From Rhodococcus_F sp040656415 (GTDB taxonomy: Bacteria; Actinomycetota; Actinomycetes; Mycobacteriales; Mycobacteriaceae): a stretch of 64,000 nucleotides of DNA. Of this stretch, positions 7,840 to 16,843 are shown piece by piece. The stretch covers positions 310,001 to 374,000 of the forward strand of contig NZ_JBFAMC010000001.1 in NCBI RefSeq assembly GCF_040656415.1, read 5' to 3'. Each line of letters starts with the position of its first letter. Positions within the stretch are counted from its first letter, which is position 1. A model generated the notes under the pieces. It was given only the letters and a program-made list of their open reading frames with translations. It had not been told where the DNA came from and did no database searches. Position numbers and translations under genes: made by a program.

Positions 7840-9648
7840 ATGATCGTCTCCGTGCGCACCGCAACTGTTCGTCACAGCACCACCCGTCCTGCCTCGACCC
7901 GAAAGGCGGCGGTGGGGATAGTCGTACTCGCGACGGTGCTCTCGGCCTGCGGACTCTTCGGGCCCGACCAACCCGACACCGTGTCGCAGCAATTCGTCGA
8001 CGCACTCAACAGCGACGACGTGCAGGCCGCGGCAGACCTCACCACCGATCCCGTCGCGGCTTCCGCGGCGATCCAGGCGATGTATGACGGGCTGGGCAAC
8101 AAGGACGGGAAGTTCACACGCACCGGTGCGCTGGAGTCGGGCGACGACCGCGGAACCTTCACGATGGATGTGGACTGGCCGTTTGCGCCGGGGCAGGACT
8201 GGAGATACAGCACCTCCGGCAACGCCACCAAGGAGGGCGACGACTGGAAGATCGTGTGGGATCCCGCAGTGCTCGCACCCGGTCTCTCGGATGATTCCAC
8301 TCTCCGCTACACCCCTACGTCCGGGACGCCTGCGAAGGTTCTTGCCGCCTCAGGCGCTCCGATCCTCGAGCAACAGGTGGTGACGCTGGTCAACCTCGAG
8401 CAAGGAGCGAATACCGTCGCGGTGGCACAGTTGCTCGCCCCCATCGAACCGACGATCACCGCGGCCTCCCTGCAGCAGAACCTGGACGGCGCCGAAGGAG
8501 GCCCGGTCACGGTCATTTCTCTGCGCACCGAGGACCTCGCGCCGATCGAGTCGCAGTTGCGGCAACTCGACGGAGTGACGTTGGTACCGCAGACCAGGCT
8601 GATCACGACCGACAAGGCGCTGGCCTCGCCGACGCTGTCCGATCTCGGAGACCTGTGGCAGCAGGGACAAGATGCATCTGCTGGGTGGGCCGTGCAATTG
8701 GTCGATCAGGACGGAACAGCCGAGACGATCGCCGGCGAGCAGGGGCCCGACGCGCCCGACATCGCGACGACTCTCGACATCCCTCTTCAGATAGCGGCGG
8801 AGCGGGCTCTTGCCGATGTGCCGCAGCAGGCTGTGATCGTCGCGCTACAGCCCTCGACGGGAGCCGTGTTGGCGGTGGCGCAGAACGCCCCAGCAGACGC
8901 GGTAGGCCCGATCGCGCTCACCGGTCTCTACCCCCCGGGGTCGACGTTCAAGACGGTGACGACGTCCGCTGCCCTGCAGGCCGGAGTCGTCACACCCGAC
9001 ACTGTCCTGCCTTGCCCCGGTACCGAAAACATCGATGGCAGGCAGATCCCCAACGACGACCAGTTCGATCTCGGTGACGTCCCGCTGCATACCGCCTTCG
9101 CCCACTCCTGCAACACCACCATGGGTCGGTTGGCCGCAGGGTTGCCGGACGATGCCCTCCAGAAGGCTGCTCTGCAATTCGGTTTGGGCGTCGACTACGT
9201 CACTCCCGGGTTGACGACCGTCACCGGAAATGTGCCGGTCGCGGACAGTTCGGCCGCCCGAGTCGAGTCAGGCATCGGACAGGGCCAAGTGACTGCTTCG
9301 CCTTTCGGCATGGCAATGGTCGCCGCGTCTATCGCAAACGGTTCGACCCCACTGCCCATGATTGTCGACGGGCAGCCGGGTACGGCGGACCAGACGCCCC
9401 CACCGGTGCCCTCGAACGTCACCGCGGACCTGCGGACCATGATGCGTGAAACCGTGACCGGCGGTACGGCCACTGCGCTGCAGGACATTCCGGGGCTTCT
9501 CGGAAAGACGGGTACGGCGGAAGCGGGAAGCGGACCGGCCCACGGTTGGTTCGTCGGAATCAAGGACGACCTGGCATTTGCAGTCTTCATTGCCGGAGCC
9601 GACAGTTCGGGTCCAGCGGTGCAGGCCGCAGGGCGGTTTCTTCGCTGA
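7840..9648 (+). CDS. penicillin-binding lipoprotein (PBP-lipo, Rv2864c type), D,D-transpeptidase
   Basis: This 602-residue exported transpeptidase cross-links peptidoglycan. The N-terminus has a hydrophobic signal ending in a lipobox, LSAC, with acylated Cys37. An NTF2-like MecA_N domain follows (residues 45-155), then a linker domain, then the transpeptidase domain. Its motifs are SxxK at Ser368-Lys371 (PPGSTFK), SxN at Ser423-Asn425 (HSCNTT) and KTG at Lys556-Gly558 (GKTGTAE). Length and layout match the mycobacterial lipoprotein PBP. The ATG at 7840 has only a weak ribosome site; a GTG four codons on is an alternative. Confidence 0.93.
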   Translation: MIVSVRTATVRHSTTRPASTRKAAVGIVVLATVLSACGLFGPDQPDTVSQQFVDALNSDDVQAAADLTTDPVAASAAIQAMYDGLGNKDGKFTRTGALESGDDRGTFTMDVDWPFAPGQDWRYSTSGNATKEGDDWKIVWDPAVLAPGLSDDSTLRYTPTSGTPAKVLAASGAPILEQQVVTLVNLEQGANTVAVAQLLAPIEPTITAASLQQNLDGAEGGPVTVISLRTEDLAPIESQLRQLDGVTLVPQTRLITTDKALASPTLSDLGDLWQQGQDASAGWAVQLVDQDGTAETIAGEQGPDAPDIATTLDIPLQIAAERALADVPQQAVIVALQPSTGAVLAVAQNAPADAVGPIALTGLYPPGSTFKTVTTSAALQAGVVTPDTVLPCPGTENIDGRQIPNDDQFDLGDVPLHTAFAHSCNTTMGRLAAGLPDDALQKAALQFGLGVDYVTPGLTTVTGNVPVADSSAARVESGIGQGQVTASPFGMAMVAASIANGSTPLPMIVDGQPGTADQTPPPVPSNVTADLRTMMRETVTGGTATALQDIPGLLGKTGTAEAGSGPAHGWFVGIKDDLAFAVFIAGADSSGPAVQAAGRFLR

Positions 9649-9653
9649 ATCTC

Positions 9654-9668
9654 ATTGCACGTTGCAAT
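9654..9668. promoter_or_regulatory. perfect inverted repeat upstream of the TauE/SafE gene
   Basis: ATTGCA-CGT-TGCAAT is a perfect 15-bp inverted repeat. It lies 5 bp after the PBP stop and 78 bp before the start of the exporter gene. It is too short and AT-rich for a terminator, so an operator is the better guess. Confidence 0.35.
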
Positions 9669-9746
9669 CCGAAGATAGGTTGTGACTCAACGTAGTTCCT
9701 GCGTAGCAGCTTGTGCTTGCCACGCAGGTCGGTAAGTTCCTACTCC

Positions 9747-10484
9747 GTGGCCCTGCTCGATTTCGGAGTTCTCCTCGTAGCCGGGTTCTTCGCTGGACTG
9801 GTCGGCTTCGTAACGGGCTTGGCCTCCATCGTGTCTTATCCCGCACTGCTCGCCGTCGGCCTGTCGCCGGTGGCGGCGAATGTCACCAACACCGTTGCGC
9901 TGGTCGCGGTCGGTGTCGGAGCCCTGTCCAACTCCAGTAGGGAGGTCGTCGATACCGGTCCCAGGCTGTGGCGATGGGCGCTGTACTCGGCTGTGGGCGG
10001 ATGTGTCGGTGCCGGGATCCTGTTGTTGGCTCCGGAGGGGTCGTTCGAGGCGATAGTGCCGTTCATGGTCGCGTTCGCGGCACTTGCGTTGCTGCTGCAG
10101 CCGCGGATCCGCATGCTGGCGGGCGAGCGTGACTTGCCCCGTACCTATTCCGTGTCGTTGTTCGTGGTCGCAATCTACGGCGGATACTTCGGCGCGGGCG
10201 CAGGCGTGATCTTCCTGGCGATCGCCCTGATCCTCACTTCGGAGAAGATCTGGCGCGCGACCATACTGAAGAGTTTCCTGCTGGGTATCGCCAATCTGGT
10301 GGCAGCCATCGGATTCGCGGTCTTCGGCCCCGTCCATTGGAGCGCCGCCGCCGCGATGGCGATCGGCGCCCTGGCCGGCGGCTGGTGCGGACCACCTGTC
10401 GTCAAGCGGATACCGCCGTCTGTGCTCCGCGTTGTCATCGCCATCGCCGGATTCGGGCTGGCCGGCTGGCTGTTGGTGCGCTGA
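9747..10484 (+). CDS. TauE/SafE family sulfite/organosulfonate exporter-like membrane protein
   Basis: This is a membrane protein of about 245 residues with roughly eight helices and the family's internal pseudo-repeat. Each half has a Gly-rich helix: FFAGLVGFVTGLASIVSYP near the N-terminus and YGGYFGAGAGVIFLAIAL in the middle. It probably exports a small sulfur or carboxylate anion; the specificity is not readable. The GTG at 9747 is preferred over a start 36 bases upstream because only it has a purine-rich GGTAAG about 10 bases before it. Confidence 0.85.
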   Translation: MALLDFGVLLVAGFFAGLVGFVTGLASIVSYPALLAVGLSPVAANVTNTVALVAVGVGALSNSSREVVDTGPRLWRWALYSAVGGCVGAGILLLAPEGSFEAIVPFMVAFAALALLLQPRIRMLAGERDLPRTYSVSLFVVAIYGGYFGAGAGVIFLAIALILTSEKIWRATILKSFLLGIANLVAAIGFAVFGPVHWSAAAAMAIGALAGGWCGPPVVKRIPPSVLRVVIAIAGFGLAGWLLVR

Positions 10485-10517
10485 GTGCAGCGGTGAGCCG
10501 ACAACGCGCTCAGACTG

Positions 10518-11990
<1,473 letters not shown>

Positions 11991-12029
11991 GAGGAACCTG
12001 CCTCACATCGAGTCGGTGCCCGGCGCCGG

Positions 12030-12425
12030 CTATACGGACTTGCTCACGTTCGCGTGGCGGCGCGCCCTCGTGAGGGCTTTCGCGACGGCCCGCCAGCCGA
12101 GGAGAAACACGGCGAGAACGGTACCCGCCACGATGATGAAGCTTAGCGCCGTACCCTGGCTGCTGGCGATACGTAGCGCCATGCCGATTACGAGCGTCGA
12201 CAGCCACAGCAGGATTCCGGTCGGGACGATCAGAACCGCATCGAACTTGTCGCGGTAGAGCGCGATAGTGGCGATCCAACCAATCACCAGACCGGTCAGA
12301 AAAGGCCATGCCGTGTTGGCCAGTCCCGCCAGCGTGTTCGCCTCGTCGTGGCTGTTGCGGCCGATGGCGCAGAACGCGACGACGAGGACGATATCCAGCA
12401 CGAGAGCGGGCAGGTACTTCTTCAC
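12030..12425 (-). CDS. DUF3054 family membrane protein
   Basis: This is a 131-residue protein with four membrane helices (about residues 5-20, 38-56, 62-84 and 92-112) and a basic C-terminal tail (RAVAKALTRARRHANVSK). It fits the small actinobacterial DUF3054 family, recognisable by AWPFLTGLVIGW and a conserved His-Asp pair after the first helix (IGRNSHDEAN). Function is unknown. It starts with GTG at 12425, just downstream of a strong hairpin, and precedes the peptide transporter. Confidence 0.8.
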   Translation of the reverse strand: MKKYLPALVLDIVLVVAFCAIGRNSHDEANTLAGLANTAWPFLTGLVIGWIATIALYRDKFDAVLIVPTGILLWLSTLVIGMALRIASSQGTALSFIIVAGTVLAVFLLGWRAVAKALTRARRHANVSKSV

Positions 12426-12442
12426 GGACCCAGCCTAGATGG

Positions 12443-12483
12443 CACGCGCCCACCTTCCTCGGGGGAAGGTGGGCGCGTGTTTT
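12443..12483 (-). terminator. strong hairpin between yceI and DUF3054 genes
   Basis: A perfect 16-bp GC-rich stem (12443-12458 with 12464-12479) closes a 5-base loop. It lies 13 bp beyond the stop of the minus-strand YceI gene and 17 bp before the DUF3054 start, so it most likely ends the YceI transcript. The T-run (TTTT, 12480-12483) is on the plus-strand side, so on the minus strand it acts without a U-tract, as is common in actinobacteria. Confidence 0.7.
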
Positions 12484-12495
12484 GGGGGCGGAGGC

Positions 12496-13050
12496 TCAGG
12501 CCTGGAATCCTGCTTCGATCTCGAGAGTGAGGGTGATCTTGTCGCCGACGACAGCTCCGCCGGTCTCCAGCGGCATTTCGACGGTGATACCGAAGTCTTT
12601 GCGGTTGATGACGGTGGTGGCTTCGAAGCCCGCCACTGGTCCGTGGCCCATTCCAGGGTTGACGCCGTTGAACTGGAGCGCGAGCTCGACGGGACGGGTC
12701 ACGCCGCGGAGGGTGAAGTCGCCTTCGACAACGTAGTCGTCGCCCTTCGTGCGGAGGCCGGTCGACTTGAAGGTGGCGGTCGGGAACTGCTCGGCGTCGA
12801 AGTAGTCGGGCGACCTGAGGTGGCCGTCACGGCCTTCGTGCTTGGTGTCGATGGACGCGATCTGGATCTCGGCGCTGACGGAGGCGGTGCCATCCTCCGC
12901 GACTGTGATCGCGCCGCTGAAGTCGTCGAACGTGCCGCGGACCTTGCTGACCATGAGGTGGCGTACGGAGAACTCGACAGAGGAGTGGGTCGGATCGATG
13001 GCCCAGGTTCCAGCGGACAGGTTGGGGAGGGCGACGGTGGCGGTGGTCAT
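12496..13050 (-). CDS. YceI family lipocalin-like protein
   Basis: This 184-residue protein has the YceI beta-barrel that binds isoprenoid-type lipids. Typical blocks are GTWAIDPTHSSVEFSVRHLM at residues 15-34, VRGTFDDFSGAI at 37-48 and DYFDAEQFPTATFKSTGL near 82-99. No signal peptide is seen, so it is probably cytoplasmic, unlike E. coli YceI. A 16-bp near-perfect AT-rich palindrome lies 29 bp upstream of its start, and a CRP-like site about 90 bp upstream. A hairpin follows its stop, so it is probably a single-gene unit. Confidence 0.9.
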   Translation of the reverse strand: MTTATVALPNLSAGTWAIDPTHSSVEFSVRHLMVSKVRGTFDDFSGAITVAEDGTASVSAEIQIASIDTKHEGRDGHLRSPDYFDAEQFPTATFKSTGLRTKGDDYVVEGDFTLRGVTRPVELALQFNGVNPGMGHGPVAGFEATTVINRKDFGITVEMPLETGGAVVGDKITLTLEIEAGFQA

Positions 13051-13078
13051 GTGAACTCCTTGGATCGACGGGCGAAGT

Positions 13079-13094
13079 AGTTGAAATTTTAACT
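13079..13094. promoter_or_regulatory. palindrome upstream of yceI, MarR-type candidate operator
   Basis: AGTT-g-AAATTT-t-AACT is a 16-bp palindrome with one unpaired position per arm, centred about 36 bp before the YceI start. The flanks extend the symmetry (CGAAGT ... ACTTCG). Its AT-rich shape resembles MarR-family operators, and the position would block transcription of yceI. The regulator is not in the window. Confidence 0.5.
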
Positions 13095-13142
13095 TCGTAG
13101 GTAGACAACGGCACTGGACGGGGACTTGTTCCGCAACGGAGC

Positions 13143-13156
13143 GTGATCTACGTCAC
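13143..13156. promoter_or_regulatory. CRP/cAMP-type binding-site match
   Basis: GTGA-TCTACG-TCAC matches the core GTGA-N6-TCAC of the CRP consensus; the outermost T and A are not conserved. It lies about 93 bp upstream of the minus-strand yceI start. A class III nucleotide cyclase is encoded 1.3 kb away at 14469-15983. Such short matches also occur by chance. Confidence 0.35.
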
Positions 13157-13174
13157 TGCTGGATGGCCTACTTG

Positions 13175-13192
13175 TGTCACGCGAGCGTGACA
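13175..13192. repeat. 18-bp perfect palindrome, operator or terminator
   Basis: TGTCACGC-GA-GCGTGACA lies 110 bp beyond the stop of the flippase-like gene (minus strand) and 125 bp before yceI. There is no T-run. It could be a dimeric regulator site or a weak transcript end for the flippase-like gene. Confidence 0.35.
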
Positions 13193-13302
13193 GGAAGCGT
13201 GAGCCTAAGAAGTCTATCGCTCGAATTGACCAGGGGCGCTGGAGCGTCGAGCGCTATATGTGCGGAACCACGATGTCTCGATCGAGGGCTGCTGTGCGCG
13301 GT

Positions 13303-14493
13303 TTACGGCTTGGAATCAGGCTCGGGCTCTGGAGTGTGGGAGGAATGTTCGTCTGCGGGTATGGGCGACTGTTCTTGCCGTTCGAACTCGAGATCCATCG
13401 CCAGATCCTCGTGCTGGTTGTACCGGAAGAGGATGAGGAAGACTATCCAGCCGACAAGGGCGACGAGGATATAGCTGACCACGCGGTAGACGAAGACCGC
13501 TGCGAGTGACTGAGACGCAGTTGCTCCTGCCGCAGTCAAGGTGGCGATCAGGGTGCCGTCGACGAACCCAAGTCCGCCCGGGGCCAGCGGAATACTCGCC
13601 ACCGCCTTGGCAGCGGCGAACGCGATGAGCAGGCCCGCCAGCGATGGTTCCGCGCCCACCGCCCAGCATGCAAATCCGAGGCATGCAACGTCGGCGAGCC
13701 GGTGTACGCCCGACCATCCGAACGCGACCAGGGAATCGCGGCGCCCGAGTTCTACCGACTCGAGCTGGCTCAGGATCTTGTTCCAGCGGTCGACGCCGGT
13801 GTCCGGAGGGTTGTCGCGCAAGGTGTTGTACCGGGACAGCAACCATCGCCCGATCGAATCGATGGAACCGGGGTTTCGGGAAACGTGCCGCAGGCCGTAG
13901 AACAGAGCGAACGCCGCGACCAACGACAGCACCAGGGTGACGGGGCTCACCTTCGTGCCCACGGTGAAGGCGCCTGCTGCACCAAGCAGCGCAAGGCTGC
14001 CCGCCGCGATCACCCCCGAGATCGCCAGCTGCCACGACGCCACGATCGGGGTGGCGCCCCACTTGCGGGTCTGCTTGTAGGTGAACGCTGTGGAGAACAC
14101 CTGGCCGGCAGGCAGGGTGACGGCCATCGCCGTACTCGCGTAGATCACCGACACCGACTTCAGCTGACCGACCACAACGCCGCCCGCTTGCAACAGGCGT
14201 TGCTGGACAGCGCCGTATCCGCTCAAGGAGACGGCCTGAGCGCCGATACACGCGGCGACCCATCCCCAGTGAATCTCGGTGAGAGCCCTCCACGAATCGC
14301 TCAGTGTCGGCCACAGGTAGATGGCCTCGACCGTCAGCAGTGTCACAAGGCCCGCGCCGAGCAGCCATTTGATCCACCAGAATCGACTTCGACGACGAGC
14401 CGACTCGGCTGAGGGAGGGTCGGATCGGGGCTGGGCCACGTTGGTCAGCGTAACCAACGGGTGGCGGATTACTTCGGATAGTCCTCGGGCCAA
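13303..14493 (-). CDS. flippase-like membrane protein, lysylphosphatidylglycerol synthase TM-region family
   Basis: This is a membrane protein of about 396 residues with roughly eight helices, of the UPF0104/LPG_synthase_TM family that resembles the flippase half of MprF. Recognisable parts are the helix pair around residues 40-90, ATAMAVTLPAGQVFSTAF, and the C-terminal IPLAPGGLGFVDGTLIATLTAAG. The tail from residue 365 is acidic and Pro-rich (EPEPEPDSKP-like). No lysyl transferase domain is present. The TTG start at 14493 overlaps the cyclase gene by 25 bp; GTG at 14439 is an alternative. The gene follows the cyclase on the same strand and is probably coupled to it. Its lipid substrate is unknown. 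Confidence 0.8.
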   Translation of the reverse strand: MARGLSEVIRHPLVTLTNVAQPRSDPPSAESARRRSRFWWIKWLLGAGLVTLLTVEAIYLWPTLSDSWRALTEIHWGWVAACIGAQAVSLSGYGAVQQRLLQAGGVVVGQLKSVSVIYASTAMAVTLPAGQVFSTAFTYKQTRKWGATPIVASWQLAISGVIAAGSLALLGAAGAFTVGTKVSPVTLVLSLVAAFALFYGLRHVSRNPGSIDSIGRWLLSRYNTLRDNPPDTGVDRWNKILSQLESVELGRRDSLVAFGWSGVHRLADVACLGFACWAVGAEPSLAGLLIAFAAAKAVASIPLAPGGLGFVDGTLIATLTAAGATASQSLAAVFVYRVVSYILVALVGWIVFLILFRYNQHEDLAMDLEFERQEQSPIPADEHSSHTPEPEPDSKP

Positions 14494-15983
14494 GCCAGAT
14501 GCGTGTTGCGGCGGCGCCCCCGCAACTGGACCTGTTCACCGAGTTCCCAGTGTCTTTGTTCTTCGTCGTCTGCAAAATACAAGGCACTCGTCGACGCCAG
14601 TACGCGGCTCGGATGAAGCTTGGCGAGCTCCGTGAGCCGTGACGCCTCGTTGACGGGATCGCCGATCACTGTGTACTCGAAGCGTTCGGATGCACCGATG
14701 TTGCCCGCCACGGCAAGGCCCGCCGAGACGCCGATACCCACGTCGAGGCCGGTAATCCGGTTCAGGGCGAACCGCAATTCCCTGGCCGCGGCCAGGGCGG
14801 CGGTCGGAGCGTCAGGGCGGTCCAGGGGGGCTCCGAAGATTGCGAGCGCCGCATCACCCATGAACTTGTTGACGAATCCGTTGTGGCGGTCGATCACGTC
14901 GACGACTATGCGGAAGAATTCGTTCAGGAGGTTCACAACCTCTCCTGGGGGCCGTTCGGCAGCAGCACCGGTGGAACCGACCATATCGACGAACAACACG
15001 GCCACGAATCGAGTCTCACCTCCGAGTTCTGTTCCGAACTGCAGCGCTCGGCGTGCGACGTCCTCGCCGACGTGCTGACCGAACAACTCGCTCAGGCGTC
15101 GTCGTTCGTCCGATTCACGCATCATGCGGTTGAACCCGACTTGAAGTCTCCCGATCTCGCTTCCGTCGAATACCTCGACGTGGACGTCGGTGGCACCGCG
15201 CTGGACGCGTTCGATGGCTCGTCTCAGTTGCTTGATCGGGTCGGAAATCTGGCTGGCCGTGAGCATCGACAACGCGAAAGCCTGTGTGATCGTGATGATC
15301 GACACCAGCAGGATCGCCCATGCGAGGGCGTTGGAACTGAACAACAGTTCGTCGGTGAGCTGTGTGACGCACAACAGGATGATGCCGATGACGGGCAGTA
15401 GTGTTCCCAGCCCCCAGGTCATGGCCATCCGGACGCCGACGCCGGGAGCAACGGTGCGGTCGAAGTCACCCTCACTGAGAGCACGAGCGGCAACCGGACG
15501 CAGGATGCGTTCGCCGAGCATGTAGGTGAAGCCGAATGTTGTGGTGGCGGCCATGCAGACCGTGACGATTACAACAATCGCGAGTTCCGGCATCTCCGTG
15601 ACCGTGAGAAATACGAAGATGATGCCGCCGAGGATCCACAACACAAGATGCACGATCGCTTGCCTCAGCGGTGCGTGCAGAGCCGCCATCTGCTGGCTGG
15701 GCGTAGGTGGACCTCCCCGTAGCTGCCACTGGACGACAGACCTCAGCATCATCGCCGCAGCGGTGAGGCTTACGACAGTGGCAAACGCGAGGTAACCACC
15801 GAAGATGGCGATGTTGCGAAATCGGTCTTCCGCGAAGGCCGGTGTTTCCGGGATCGGCACGCCGTAGCGCACGAACGCGAAGACCAGAATGGCGCCGAAG
15901 AAGTTGGCGAGGAGCATCGAGAACATATAGAGCGGCCAGCGACTGCGGACTGTCGTTGCAATCCCTCTATAGAATTCCCGCAC
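14469..15983 (-). CDS. membrane-bound class III adenylate/guanylate cyclase with HAMP domain
   Basis: This 504-residue protein has six membrane helices in the N-terminal 240 residues, a HAMP linker at about 235-290 (ISDPIKQLRRAIERVQRG) and a C-terminal class III cyclase domain from about 310. The metal-binding residues are visible in VLFVDMVGSTG and FMGDAALAIFG. The layout matches the mycobacterial Rv1318c-Rv1320c/Rv3645 group, which makes cAMP from ATP in response to membrane or HAMP signals. The following flippase-like gene overlaps its end. A CRP-like site lies downstream near yceI. Confidence 0.92.
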   Translation of the reverse strand: MREFYRGIATTVRSRWPLYMFSMLLANFFGAILVFAFVRYGVPIPETPAFAEDRFRNIAIFGGYLAFATVVSLTAAAMMLRSVVQWQLRGGPPTPSQQMAALHAPLRQAIVHLVLWILGGIIFVFLTVTEMPELAIVVIVTVCMAATTTFGFTYMLGERILRPVAARALSEGDFDRTVAPGVGVRMAMTWGLGTLLPVIGIILLCVTQLTDELLFSSNALAWAILLVSIITITQAFALSMLTASQISDPIKQLRRAIERVQRGATDVHVEVFDGSEIGRLQVGFNRMMRESDERRRLSELFGQHVGEDVARRALQFGTELGGETRFVAVLFVDMVGSTGAAAERPPGEVVNLLNEFFRIVVDVIDRHNGFVNKFMGDAALAIFGAPLDRPDAPTAALAAARELRFALNRITGLDVGIGVSAGLAVAGNIGASERFEYTVIGDPVNEASRLTELAKLHPSRVLASTSALYFADDEEQRHWELGEQVQLRGRRRNTHLAWPEDYPK

Positions 15984-16154
15984 GTCGTTAATTTAGCGGG
16001 CAGCGCGGGGGTGGAGTCGTAGATGTCCCTCAAAGCACGCGAATGCGTGTTCCCCGGGAGCCATCCGTGACAAACCTGGCGTGAACGAGCGCGCCCGAGT
16101 AGCGGCCACAGCCTTCCTGATACTTCCATGAACCGGGTGCTTATTCTGATCGGT

Positions 16155-16820
16155 ATGGAGGCAAGGGATCTGCGCGTAACGGACGCGGAACGAGAGCACG
16201 TCAGCCAGTTGTTACAGCGGGCGGTCGGGCAGGGGATGCTCTCGCTGAGTGAGTTCACCGAGCGGATCGATGCGGTCCTTGTCGCGAAGACACGAGGCGA
16301 GCTCAATGCGGTTCTGGCGGATCTTCCGGGCATGGAGATGGTTGCCCCGTCGACACCGCCGCCATCGCCTACGCCCGCGCATACCCCGTATCCCCTGCCT
16401 CAGAACATCGCCCAACCGGTGGCACCGAACGCGTACGCGACACCGATCCCGACGACGCGGGAAGTCATCCGAGGCCGGATGTCGGCGGTCAGCCGTAGCG
16501 GGCCGTGGAGTGTTCCGCCGGTTCTCGAGGTGGACAGCAAGCTGTCGACCGTGACGCTCGACTTCACCCGAGCCATCATGGCTACGCAGGTGGTGCACGT
16601 AGCGATCGACGACTACGGAAGCACGATCACGCTGGTCGTGCCTGAAGAGGCGACGGTCGACCTGGGCGGGGTGGAAACCATCGGTGGCACGGCAAGGAAC
16701 AAGGTCCGCACCGGCCCGCCGATCGGCCCACTGCATGTCGTAGCGCACGGCAAGGTCCGGTTCGGGAGTGTCACGGCAAGACACTCCCTGAGTGCGTCCA
16801 TTCGCCGGATGTTCGGGTAG
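16155..16820 (+). CDS. DUF1707 (SHOCT-like) domain protein
   Basis: This 221-residue protein starts with the DUF1707 domain (residues 3-52: LRVTDAEREHVSQLLQRAV, then GMLSLSEFTERIDAVLVAKT), a short helical motif common at the N-terminus of actinobacterial membrane-associated proteins. A Pro-rich linker follows (55-95). The C-terminal part (115-221) is beta-rich, like the cell-wall-active-antibiotics-response (LiaF-type) domain. No membrane segment is present. An ATG 27 bases upstream (16128) is also possible; the chosen ATG gives the usual DUF1707 N-terminus. It may sense or respond to envelope stress, by family analogy. Confidence 0.8.
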   Translation: MEARDLRVTDAEREHVSQLLQRAVGQGMLSLSEFTERIDAVLVAKTRGELNAVLADLPGMEMVAPSTPPPSPTPAHTPYPLPQNIAQPVAPNAYATPIPTTREVIRGRMSAVSRSGPWSVPPVLEVDSKLSTVTLDFTRAIMATQVVHVAIDDYGSTITLVVPEEATVDLGGVETIGGTARNKVRTGPPIGPLHVVAHGKVRFGSVTARHSLSASIRRMFG

Positions 16821-16843
16821 TAGATCTCATCCGGCGCGATTCG

